A stretch of 6,700 bases of DNA from an uncultured Desulfobacterales bacterium (GTDB lineage Bacteria > Desulfobacterota > Desulfobacteria > Desulfobacterales > UBA11574), in assembly GCA_937925895.1 (NCBI GenBank), contig CALANC010000278.1, positions 1 through 6,700 on the forward strand. The letters run 5' to 3'. Position numbers and translations under genes: made by a program. Below the pieces are notes generated by a model that saw only the letters and a list, made by a program, of their open reading frames with translations, ran no database searches and had not been told where the DNA came from. Of this stretch, positions 1-6,440 are shown piece by piece; position 1 is the stretch's first letter; every line of letters begins with the position of its first letter.

Positions 1-1263
1 AAAGAACAGCTGGCACCGATAATAAAGATGCGGGCACTTTTAAAGCTAGTTGTCGTACAATCCCGCTCAGTACCTTGTCGCATTTTGAACCTGGATGAAA
101 AAACAGTGGTACGATTGGTATATGAAGAAATTCGACCGTTCAATACCAATGATACGTTGATATTGGCTACTTATTTATGGCTGAAACCAGTTAAGGGATA
201 CCCGAAACATTCTCAACGCCTGACCGAACAATGCCAGGAATCTGGGTTTTTAATGGCAAAAAAAGAAGATATTTATCTCAAAGCACTTGAGGCGGCAAAT
301 AAAATACCAGGAAGTTATTCCTCAAAATTAAAAATACATCTCGAACCTGGTATGCGCTCTGATGAGGCAACTAAAATAATTTTACAGGCGTTGTTGCAGG
401 TAATGAAGATTAATGAGTCCCATCTTAAAAAAGACCTGGATACGGAATTTTTACATGATTTCAGGGTCGCTATCCGCCGTACTCGATCGGCTTTGGGGCA
501 GATAAAATTGGTGCTTCCGCCAGAGACGACCAAACGATTTAAGAAAGATTTTTCTTTTGTGGGTAAACTCTCCAACCAGCTGAGGGATTTAGATGTATAT
601 CTCCTAAAAGAGGATACCTACAAAAGAATGCTTCCCGCTGTTTTGCGTGATGATATTGATCCTTTGTTTGATTATTTGCGACAAAAACGATCACAGGTAC
701 TGAAGGAAGTGATTCGTGGTTTGAGGTCTAAAAAATATATGAAAATTTTTCAGGATTGGGAGGTGTTTTTAGCGAATACATCACTGGAATCCCCATCAGC
801 ACCTAAAGCAGATCTTCCCATAATTGATATCGCCCGGAAAAGAATCTATAAAATATACCTGGAAATTGTAAAAAATGGCAACCAGATCCTTGAGAACACC
901 CAAGACGAGATGCTTCATGCCCTGAGAATTGAATGCAAAAAACTGAGGTACTTGATGGAGTTTTTTTCAAGTTTGTTTCCCCCCAAAAACATTAAAATCC
1001 TGATTGCTCAATTGAAGAGACTGCAGGACAATTTGGGTGACTTTAATGATTTTTGTGTTCAGGAAGAATACCTATTAAATATTGCCGAAGAATGGCCTAC
1101 AGCTAATAAAAAATCTAAAAAGGTGCTTGTGGCAATTGGTAACCTGGTTGGAACGCTGGATAGAGAAAAAAAGATGGTTAAAGACGCATTTGCCAAAACC
1201 TTCACAGAATATGCCTCGAAAAAAAATAAGGGGTTATTCCAAGAACTTTTCGCTTCAAAATAG
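1..1263 (+). CDS. CYTH-CHAD domain protein, 5' end outside the window
   Basis: This is a probable polyphosphate-binding protein made of a CYTH (triphosphate tunnel) domain followed by a CHAD domain. The frame is open from base 1, before the first ATG at 28, and the codons ahead of that ATG already read like the family, so the gene is cut by the window edge. 420 residues are visible. Residues 1 to about 70 match the second half of a CYTH domain, with KTVVRLVYEE and then LKPVKGY. Residues about 105-400 form the helical CHAD domain. Its two conserved basic helices are LHDFRVAIRRTRS (about 151-163) and LHALRIECKKLRYLMEFF (about 305-322), followed by LQDNLGDFND (about 341-350). The repeated His/Arg/Lys residues are those that line the basic anion-binding surface in CHAD structures. 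An ATG at 253 would give a CHAD-only protein but would discard the CYTH-like segment, so I prefer the long reading. The stop lies 14 bases before the ParA gene. The catalytic ExExK motif would be upstream and cannot be checked. Confidence 0.9.
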   Translation, partial: KEQLAPIIKMRALLKLVVVQSRSVPCRILNLDEKTVVRLVYEEIRPFNTNDTLILATYLWLKPVKGYPKHSQRLTEQCQESGFLMAKKEDIYLKALEAANKIPGSYSSKLKIHLEPGMRSDEATKIILQALLQVMKINESHLKKDLDTEFLHDFRVAIRRTRSALGQIKLVLPPETTKRFKKDFSFVGKLSNQLRDLDVYLLKEDTYKRMLPAVLRDDIDPLFDYLRQKRSQVLKEVIRGLRSKKYMKIFQDWEVFLANTSLESPSAPKADLPIIDIARKRIYKIYLEIVKNGNQILENTQDEMLHALRIECKKLRYLMEFFSSLFPPKNIKILIAQLKRLQDNLGDFNDFCVQEEYLLNIAEEWPTANKKSKKVLVAIGNLVGTLDREKKMVKDAFAKTFTEYASKKNKGLFQELFASK

Positions 1264-1277
1264 AGAGGGGTTATTTC

Positions 1278-2072
1278 ATGACAGCGCTGGCAATTTATAG
1301 TAATAAAGGTGGGGTTGGCAAGACTGCGGCCGCAGTAAACTTATCCTATTTGGCAGCGCGACAAGGCGCCAAAACCCTCATCTGTGATCTTGATCCCCAA
1401 AGCTCTGCAACCTATTATTTTCGCGTAAAACCCAAGCTTAAGACCGGCGCAAAGGGATTCATTAAAGGAGGTAATAAGGTTAATATAAGTATTAAAGGCA
1501 CTGATTATGAAAACCTTGATCTACTGCCGGCAGATTTTAGTCTTCGAAATTTAGACGTCACTTTTGATAAATTGAAACGTTCAAAACAACGGTTGAGCAA
1601 AATTATAGATCCTTTTAAGGATAAATATGATTTAATCATTCTTGACTGCCCGGTCACCATAAGTATATTGGCCGAAAATATTTTCAATGCTGTTGATTAC
1701 ACACTTGTTCCACTCATCCCAACGACACTCTCTGTGAGAACTTACAGACAATTGCTCTCTTTCTGCAAAAAGAATAGGTATGACGTGCATAAGATTTACA
1801 CCTTTTTTTCGATGGTCGACAGGCGAAAAAAGATGCACCATGAACTTATGGCTATGGTATCAAAAAAATTTACCGGTGTTTTACCAAGTCCGATTCCTTA
1901 TTTATCTCAGATCGAAAGAATGGGAATTGAGAGAGAACCGGTCGCCGCCTTTTCACCAGAATCAGTGGCTTCAAAATCATATCAAGACCTGTGGGGAAAA
2001 ATTCAAGAAACCATGCTTTCTCATGATAAGCGAAAGTGGCTGGAGTCTGGGAGAATAGCTGGGAAACCATAA
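1278..2072 (+). CDS. Orphan ParA/MinD-type ATPase
   Basis: This is a 264-residue P-loop ATPase of the ParA/MinD/Soj family. Such proteins dimerise on ATP, bind the nucleoid or membrane, and position DNA or protein cargo. The deviant Walker A motif SNKGGVGKT is at residues 8-16, with the signature lysine K10 and P-loop lysine K15. Walker A' is LICDLDPQ (34-41), and Walker B is YDLIILDCP (117-125) with D123. The next residue is Val, where many ParAs have a second Pro. LVPLIPTTLSVRTYRQL and the C-terminal SYQDLWGKI stretch are also family-like. There is no N-terminal helix-turn-helix, so this is the small Soj/McdA-like type rather than P1-type ParA. No ParB or parS is visible in the window. An AGAGAGGGG stretch at 1262-1270 serves as ribosome-binding site 7 bases before the ATG. 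The tight spacing to the CHAD and CYTH genes suggests a shared transcript and a cargo linked to them rather than plasmid partition. The cargo itself is inference. Confidence 0.93.
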   Translation: MTALAIYSNKGGVGKTAAAVNLSYLAARQGAKTLICDLDPQSSATYYFRVKPKLKTGAKGFIKGGNKVNISIKGTDYENLDLLPADFSLRNLDVTFDKLKRSKQRLSKIIDPFKDKYDLIILDCPVTISILAENIFNAVDYTLVPLIPTTLSVRTYRQLLSFCKKNRYDVHKIYTFFSMVDRRKKMHHELMAMVSKKFTGVLPSPIPYLSQIERMGIEREPVAAFSPESVASKSYQDLWGKIQETMLSHDKRKWLESGRIAGKP

Positions 2073-2088
2073 ATGTTGTGAGGGATTG

Positions 2089-2550
2089 ATGGCATTAGAA
2101 ATCGAAAGAAAATTCCTGGTAAAGGACGGTGCCTGGCGTAATGAACAAGGAACGAAATATCGGCAGGGGTATTTAAACACCGACGAAGAAAGAACTGTGC
2201 GTGTACGCACTATGGATGACAAAGGATATTTAACCGTTAAGGGTGTTCCCCGTGGTGCCGTCCGGATGGAATACGAATATGAAATCCCTAAAGTCGAAGC
2301 TGAAGCGATGCTGGATGACCTGTGCGAAAAGCCTCTCATTGAAAAGATAAGGTGCAAAATCGAGCACAAAGGGCTCGTCTGGGAGGTGGACGAGTTTTTG
2401 GGTGAAAATTCGGGTTTGATCGTGGCCGAGGTAGAACTTGAAAGTGAAGACCAGGAATTTGTGAAACCTGAATGGATCGGTGAGGAAGTCACCGGCGACC
2501 CCAAATATTTCAACGCGAACCTGATTCACTATCCTTACAATAGGTGGTGA
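2089..2550 (+). CDS. Short CYTH-domain triphosphate tunnel metalloenzyme
   Basis: This 153-residue protein is a stand-alone bacterial CYTH enzyme, most likely an inorganic triphosphatase; such proteins are often labelled class IV adenylate cyclase. The family signature ExExK is present as E4-I-E6-R-K8. Alternating charged strands follow: R38-V-R40, TVK (49-51), EYEYE (61-65), K86-I-R88, EVDEF (99-103) and EVELE (114-118). These are the acidic and basic side chains expected to line the tunnel and hold metal ions and the triphosphate. The ending EVTGDPKYFNANL is also typical of short bacterial members of about 150-180 residues. The ATG at 2089 is chosen because the GAGGG at 2080-2084 lies 4 bases before it. 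An in-frame TTG at 2086 would add one residue but leave almost no spacing. The start is 16 bases after the ParA stop, so co-transcription is likely. Tripolyphosphate as substrate is inferred from the family; the substrate cannot be told from sequence alone. Confidence 0.92.
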   Translation: MALEIERKFLVKDGAWRNEQGTKYRQGYLNTDEERTVRVRTMDDKGYLTVKGVPRGAVRMEYEYEIPKVEAEAMLDDLCEKPLIEKIRCKIEHKGLVWEVDEFLGENSGLIVAEVELESEDQEFVKPEWIGEEVTGDPKYFNANLIHYPYNRW

Positions 2551-2626
2551 CCTGAAGCACTGGGAGGGAAAGGATTTGTATACTGGCAACATACTTTTCT
2601 CAATCAAAACTGTATTTTATTTTAAC

Positions 2627-2656
2627 TTGAAATAGATGAGGGCTGCCCATTATATT
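2627..2656 (+). promoter_or_regulatory. Candidate sigma70-type promoter for the helix-hairpin-helix gene
   Basis: TTGAAA at 2627-2632 matches the -35 consensus at five of six bases. TATATT at 2651-2656 matches the -10 consensus at five of six. The spacer is 18 bases. It lies in the 166-base gap after the CYTH gene and about 60 bases before the next ATG, which suggests the helix-hairpin-helix gene can be transcribed on its own. No clear terminator for the upstream operon is visible here, so read-through remains possible. Confidence 0.5.
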
Positions 2657-2716
2657 GATACTTAATCCGGTTTGAAATATTCGGGCTAAAGAGAGAACGG
2701 CAGAAAGGAGATAATT

Positions 2717-3292
2717 ATGAAAAAGGATGATCTTACCCAGTTAAAACATGTTGGTGTGGCTCGTATGAAATTGCTCAACGATTCCGGGATCACGACCATG
2801 GAGCAGCTTCATGAAATGCCACTGGAAAAATTGGCAGAAATCAAATCGATCGGCAAACATTATGGCAAACTGATTAAAAAATCTGTGAACGCACATTACA
2901 GGGAAAAATCCAAAAAATCACTCGGGGAACCGGGAGCTGCCAAAGAAAGAAAAACCGAGAACATCAATCGGGATTTACAAAAAAAAATTGGCAGGCTTCA
3001 CAAGAACTTAAACCGCGTGAACGAAAATTTCAAGCCCTTGTGGGAAAAAAAATATGTGAAATTGTATGTTGATTTTAAGAAAAGATTCAAGAAGCTTAAA
3101 GCCCGTCTCAGCGTGCTCGGTCAGATCAAAGAAGACCTTTCCAGAGAGGACAAGAAAAAAATCATCAAAAACGCCGGTGCCCTTAATTCAAATTTGAAAA
3201 AAGTCGGGAAAAAACCGAAAAAGAAAAAATACCAACAAACGACTCAGGAAATCCAATCATTTTCCAGATTGCTGCGGGATATTATTTCCTGA
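2717..3292 (+). CDS. Lysine-rich protein with N-terminal helix-hairpin-helix domain
   Basis: I do not recognise a named family for the full 191 residues. Residues about 6-60 look like a pair of helix-hairpin-helix motifs: LKHVGVARMKLLNDSGITTMEQL, then LAEIKSIGKHYGKLIKKSV, with hairpin glycines at G13 and G46. Such motifs usually contact the DNA backbone without sequence specificity. The rest, from about 62, is highly charged and probably helical. It contains many KK pairs, and a basic patch, KKPKKKK, lies near residues 166-172. Lysine makes up 40 of 191 residues (21 percent), which would favour binding to DNA, RNA or polyphosphate. No catalytic motif, signal peptide or membrane segment is seen. 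A strong ribosome-binding site, AAAGGAG at 2704-2710, sits 6 bases before the ATG. A nucleoid-associated or polyanion-binding role is inference from composition and the hairpin motifs. Another possibility is a simple histone-like protein unrelated to its neighbours. Confidence 0.88.
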   Translation: MKKDDLTQLKHVGVARMKLLNDSGITTMEQLHEMPLEKLAEIKSIGKHYGKLIKKSVNAHYREKSKKSLGEPGAAKERKTENINRDLQKKIGRLHKNLNRVNENFKPLWEKKYVKLYVDFKKRFKKLKARLSVLGQIKEDLSREDKKKIIKNAGALNSNLKKVGKKPKKKKYQQTTQEIQSFSRLLRDIIS

Positions 3293-3295
3293 AAA

Positions 3296-3326
3296 TTGAT
3301 TACAGCCACTTTCAGCAATTTATAAA
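3296..3326 (+). promoter_or_regulatory. Weak candidate promoter for the metallophosphoesterase gene
   Basis: TTGATT at 3296-3301 and TATAAA at 3321-3326 resemble -35 and -10 boxes with a long 19-base spacer. They lie just after the stop of the helix-hairpin-helix gene and about 47 bases before the phosphoesterase ATG. The -35 match is poor (four of six), so read-through from upstream is an equally good explanation. Confidence 0.25.
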
Positions 3327-3372
3327 TAATACATCCCGATTGCGCAGCTGCTAGTTACGACTTTTCCGATTC

Positions 3373-4095
3373 ATGAAAAAAATACTCGTACTGGGTGATA
3401 TTCACGCAAATTATCCGGCGTTGCAAGCAATACAGAACTATGTCCGGGAATACCGGTTCGATCGGATCATTAACACGGGTGATTTCACCGTCTACGGTAC
3501 TTTCCCCAATGAAACGATCCAATGGTTCCGCAAAAGAAAAAAATCCGTCTCCATATTGGGGGGTACGGACAGACGGGTATTAAAAATCTTAAAAGGTAAA
3601 AAATTGAAACGACCCAAGAAAGAAGAAAAACGGGTCATGTATTATTGGACATCGGAAAACCTGCGTCCGGATAATGTTAAGTATTTACAATCTTTACCCA
3701 GACAAACCGATTTTACCATTGATAACGTCCGTATCGGCTTATTCCATGGGACTTTCGATAATGAGGATGAAACTCTGTTTGCAAGTTCCCCCGAAAGCCG
3801 TTTTCGAGAACTGGCAAAGGGCTCAACTTTTCAGGTTCATATCATGGGCCATTCTCATACACCCTATTATAAAATTATTGATGGGGTTCATTTTGTCAAT
3901 CCGGGCAGTGTAGGACGAATGTTTGACGGAGACCCACGAGCGGCTTTCGCAATTCTTAAGCTTTCTTCAGGGGAAATAGCCGTAGAACATTTCCGCATCT
4001 CCTATCCGGTCGAAGAGGTGATCAAGGGGCTGAAAAAAAACCGTTTGCCGGAGATTTATGCAAAAATGTATCGCCTGGGAAAGAAACTAAATTAA
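3373..4095 (+). CDS. Calcineurin-like metallophosphoesterase, YfcE/MJ0936 type
   Basis: This 240-residue cytoplasmic protein belongs to the binuclear metal phosphoesterases (Metallophos_2 group). Motifs in order: GDIHAN (8-13, ligands D9 and H11), TGDFTVYG (35-42, D37), GLFHG (122-126, H125), GHSHTP (159-164, H160 and H162) and NPGSVG (176-181). All expected metal ligands are present except one. The usual GN-x-D or GNHD block reads GGTD at 63-66, so the conserved Asn is Gly. The protein is longer than the roughly 165-residue MJ0936 type. The extra length includes a very basic stretch (about 71-87) followed by YYWTSENLRPDNVKYLQSLP, as seen in longer members of the family. The substrate is unknown; family members act on phosphodiesters or phosphoproteins. 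The ATG at 3373 is preceded by no good Shine-Dalgarno sequence, but the next residues are the first beta strand and motif, so the start is secure. Its link to the phosphate theme of the neighbours is only positional. Confidence 0.92.
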   Translation: MKKILVLGDIHANYPALQAIQNYVREYRFDRIINTGDFTVYGTFPNETIQWFRKRKKSVSILGGTDRRVLKILKGKKLKRPKKEEKRVMYYWTSENLRPDNVKYLQSLPRQTDFTIDNVRIGLFHGTFDNEDETLFASSPESRFRELAKGSTFQVHIMGHSHTPYYKIIDGVHFVNPGSVGRMFDGDPRAAFAILKLSSGEIAVEHFRISYPVEEVIKGLKKNRLPEIYAKMYRLGKKLN

Positions 4096-4402
4096 TCTGA
4101 ACGATTATAACCTGGTTACGGTGAATGATGCCGCACCTTTTGACAAAATTCCTGGATTGTGAGTAACATCGCTTTGGCCAGTTTCCTTTTCACAAGAAAG
4201 AAGCCGAACATTCGCTTTCTTACCTCTATGGGCTGCAAATTTATACCTGGAAACACTTTAGATTGAAAGTAAACAATTATACGGTTTCGAGGTTTTTCAT
4301 GAAGAGATATTTGTAACTTTCTGAGTGAGTTGTGTATGCATTAAAGCAAAAATCTATAAGCCTTCTATAATTTGGCAGTTTGTTTGCAAAACTAATTCGG
4401 CC
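4096..4402. other. 307-base intergenic stretch between convergent genes
   Basis: No convincing gene lies here. The longest plus-strand readings are interrupted by stops and lack a ribosome-binding site. A short hairpin at 4194-4221 (arms AAGAAAG and CTTTCTT, with a smaller inner pairing) is the only clear structure. Neither strand shows a T-run straight after it. The stretch must contain the 3' ends of both the phosphoesterase and the PiT transcripts. Confidence 0.6.
4194..4221. terminator. Weak candidate hairpin between convergent genes
   Basis: Seven-base arms at 4194-4200 and 4215-4221 are perfectly complementary. Between them CGA (4205-4207) can pair with TCG (4212-4214) above a four-base bulge. 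Its place between two converging genes suits a shared terminator, but there is no following U-tract on either strand, so intrinsic termination is doubtful. Confidence 0.2.
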
Positions 4403-5668
4403 CTAGCCAAATATGCCTTTCAAAGTAAAGAAGAAAAAAGCGGCCATGAAACCACCTGCGGGCAATGTGACTAACCAGGAGATAATGATGTTTAGTACCA
4501 CTTTTAAGTCTAAAGCCCCCACTCCACGAGCCAAACCGACTCCAAAAACCGATCCGACCAATATGTGTGTGGTCGAAACAGGAATGCCGGTGCGGGAGGC
4601 GAGCACAACGGTTGTAGCAGCCGCTAGCTCTGCACAGAAACCACTGGATGGTGTTAGCTCCGTAATTTTTTTGCCAACAGTCAGCATTACTCTGTAACCT
4701 AAAGTAACTAAACCCAATACAATGCCGCCACCGCCTATTAATAGAATCCAAAGGGGTAAGGGCGATTTTTGCATCACCTCGCCTCCTGAATCAACAATAC
4801 TAAAAACCGCGGCCAAGGGGCCGATGCCGTTTGCCACATCATTTGAACCATGGGCAAAAGCCATTGAACAAGCAGTAAATAACATCAGCGGAGTAAATAC
4901 TTTTTCAACGCCGGCAAAGTGATATTTTCTATCAGCATTTTCATCAAATTTAATTCTTTTTATTAATAACCAACCCACAAAAGCAACAATGCCTCCGATG
5001 CAGACAGCAACAAGCAAGCTTGCCCCAATAGACAGGTCGATTTTCAAATGTTTCAGACCTTTGAATAAAGTTACTAACGATATGACAAAGCCGACCAGAA
5101 AGACATAGACAGGTGCATATTTTTTGGCGTTGGCAAGCGGGGTATCCGTATTTGAAATTAATTTGCGAATACTCATGACCAAAAGAAAACTAATTGTTCC
5201 GCCTACGAGCGGTGAAACTATCCAGCTGGCGATGACTTTGATAATTTTATCCCAGCTTACCGCATCAATACCAATGCCGACAATTGCAAAGCCCACAATC
5301 GCGCCGACAATCGAATGCGTTGTGGACACCGGCCAGCCTTTTGCTGAAGCAACCGTCAACCAGACGGCTGCCGACAACAAAGAAGCAAGCATGCCATACA
5401 CAAGAATTTGGGGGTCGTTAATAATTGCAGAAGGGTCAACAATACCCTTGCGGATAGTTGTGGTCACGTGCCCCCCGGCTAACACTGCGCCTAAAAATTC
5501 AAAGACAATGGCGATACAAATAGCTTGCTTAACAGTCACCGCGCCTGCTCCTACTGAGGTCCCCATTGCGTTTGCCAAATCGTTTGCGCCGACTCCCCAC
5601 GTCATATAAAGTCCGAAAACAACTGCAATTATAAGGAAGATAAATCCGTATGCTGCAATTATTTCCAC
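4403..5668 (-). CDS. PiT-family inorganic phosphate transporter
   Basis: This is an integral membrane low-affinity phosphate permease of the PiT family, predicted at 421 residues. It would import orthophosphate, probably as a metal-phosphate complex with protons or sodium. The two family repeats are clear. The first half has GANDLANAMG (27-36) and PVSTTH (113-118). The second half has HGSNDVANGI (about 273-282) and PVSTTH (about 363-368). Around ten hydrophobic stretches are visible, with a soluble loop near KRIKFDENADRKYHF between the halves. The chosen start is the GTG whose first base is 5668. AAGGAG (5675-5680, reverse strand) lies 6 bases before it, and the protein then begins directly with VEIIAAYGFIFLI. 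An upstream in-frame ATG at 5740 would run 56 bases into the preceding gene and lacks family likeness. The start is 16 bases after the DUF47 stop, so the two form an operon, a common pairing. I give no gene symbol because pitA and pit are used loosely for this family. Confidence 0.96.
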   Translation of the reverse strand: MEIIAAYGFIFLIIAVVFGLYMTWGVGANDLANAMGTSVGAGAVTVKQAICIAIVFEFLGAVLAGGHVTTTIRKGIVDPSAIINDPQILVYGMLASLLSAAVWLTVASAKGWPVSTTHSIVGAIVGFAIVGIGIDAVSWDKIIKVIASWIVSPLVGGTISFLLVMSIRKLISNTDTPLANAKKYAPVYVFLVGFVISLVTLFKGLKHLKIDLSIGASLLVAVCIGGIVAFVGWLLIKRIKFDENADRKYHFAGVEKVFTPLMLFTACSMAFAHGSNDVANGIGPLAAVFSIVDSGGEVMQKSPLPLWILLIGGGGIVLGLVTLGYRVMLTVGKKITELTPSSGFCAELAAATTVVLASRTGIPVSTTHILVGSVFGVGLARGVGALDLKVVLNIIISWLVTLPAGGFMAAFFFFTLKGIFG

Positions 5669-5674
5669 TATGTT

Positions 5675-5680
5675 CTCCTT
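5675..5680 (-). promoter_or_regulatory. Ribosome-binding site that fixes the GTG start of the PiT gene
   Basis: The reverse strand reads AAGGAG here, with 6 bases to the GTG at 5668. No equally good site precedes the longer in-frame ATG at 5740, which would overlap the DUF47 coding region. Confidence 0.8.
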
Positions 5681-5684
5681 TCCC

Positions 5685-6365
5685 TCACTCAGCCAGAAAC
5701 AGCAAGATGCGATCACCAACATTTTCCGAATGATTAGCAACTTGGCCGATCTCTTTAATTAATTTATACCAAAAAATCACTGCGACCGGTTTCAATTGGT
5801 CTTCAATGGAGAATAAAATCCGGTTAAGTTCCTTTGCCACATCATCAGTAATCTCTTCGGTTTGTTTTAAATCTACAACCATATCAGTAACCATAGACGA
5901 ATATTTACCCCCAAAACCAACTTCCAGCAATGCATCCAGTTCTTCGATTACCTTTAAGGCTTTATTGTAGGTGTCAATTGTCCCTTGGATAAGTTCCTTT
6001 AGAAGATCGAGGATTGCTTCCGGCACCTCCATTTCGCGAGCAATCAGAATACCTGCTATGTTTTCGACAGAATCTGCGATTGAATCCTGCTCTGATATAA
6101 GGACCAACAGATCCCGACGGGCGACCGGCAAAAAAATGCTTTTTGGCAGTGTAAGTCGAAGGCCGTTTTTGATCTCATCGGCCTCGCTTTCGATCTTATC
6201 GATTTTTTCAGCAATTTTATTAACTCGATTTTGATCCTTCTCGAACAGCGCATCAAACAAGGGCTTGAATTCGTCCATACATTTAGCGACAACCCGCATA
6301 TGTTCCTGAACCGCTTTGAATGGAGATTTTCGGAATAATTTATAAAGAGGAGTCGTAGTTTTCAT
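5685..6365 (-). CDS. DUF47/PhoU-like protein, PiT accessory
   Basis: This 226-residue, soluble, all-helical protein belongs to the DUF47 (TIGR00153-type) family. The family is related in fold to PhoU and is usually encoded beside PiT transporters. The N-terminal start, TPLYKLFRKSPFKAVQEHM, is typical, as are IDKIESEADEIKNGLR (about 54-69), LPVARRDLLVLISEQDSIADSVENIAG (about 79-105) and the C-terminal IGQVANHSENVGDRIL. Spaced acidic residues (ExxAD, EQD..D) are those that can hold metal clusters in PhoU-like folds. The ATG at 6365 is preceded by AAGGAG (6377-6382, reverse strand) at a rather long spacing of 11 bases. It is the first gene of a two-gene operon with the PiT permease, 16 bases away, and probably modulates phosphate uptake. 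That role comes from family context and is not shown by the sequence. Confidence 0.94.
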   Translation of the reverse strand: MKTTTPLYKLFRKSPFKAVQEHMRVVAKCMDEFKPLFDALFEKDQNRVNKIAEKIDKIESEADEIKNGLRLTLPKSIFLPVARRDLLVLISEQDSIADSVENIAGILIAREMEVPEAILDLLKELIQGTIDTYNKALKVIEELDALLEVGFGGKYSSMVTDMVVDLKQTEEITDDVAKELNRILFSIEDQLKPVAVIFWYKLIKEIGQVANHSENVGDRILLFLAE

Positions 6366-6403
6366 TATATATTAATCTCCTTTTTACATTTTTATTTGAC
6401 ATT

Positions 6404-6412
6404 ATTTTATCA
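6404..6412 (-). promoter_or_regulatory. Candidate extended -10 promoter for the DUF47-PiT operon
   Basis: On the reverse strand this reads TGATAAAAT, an extended -10 (TGn followed by TAAAAT, five of six to TATAAT). It lies about 40 bases before the DUF47 ATG. A TTGAAA further upstream on the same strand is too close (12 bases) to act as its -35. No convincing Pho box was found. Confidence 0.35.
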
Positions 6413-6440
6413 CGTTGCATTTTTCAACTTTTTTATTACC

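Noticed and set aside
253..1263. CHAD-only protein starting at the ATG at 253
   Set aside because: The frame stays open and family-like upstream to the window edge, including CYTH-type residues, so an internal start is less likely.
1977..2607. Minus-strand open frames of 125 and 178 codons across the ParA and CYTH genes
   Set aside because: They lie opposite well-supported coding regions, lack protein-family features, and overlap each other.
4124..4269. Short open stretches in the gap after the phosphoesterase, including a GTG-started reading of about 36 codons from 4160
   Set aside because: It is too short, has no ribosome-binding site, and shows no recognisable motif or codon pattern like the neighbouring genes.
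4413..5609. Plus-strand open frames opposite the PiT gene
   Set aside because: They are antisense shadows of a clear membrane transporter with full family motifs on the minus strand.
6378..6402. Possible Pho box upstream of the DUF47 gene (reverse-strand TGTCA and TGTAA repeats)
   Set aside because: The repeats are 13 bases apart rather than the 11-base period of Pho boxes, and they match the consensus poorly.
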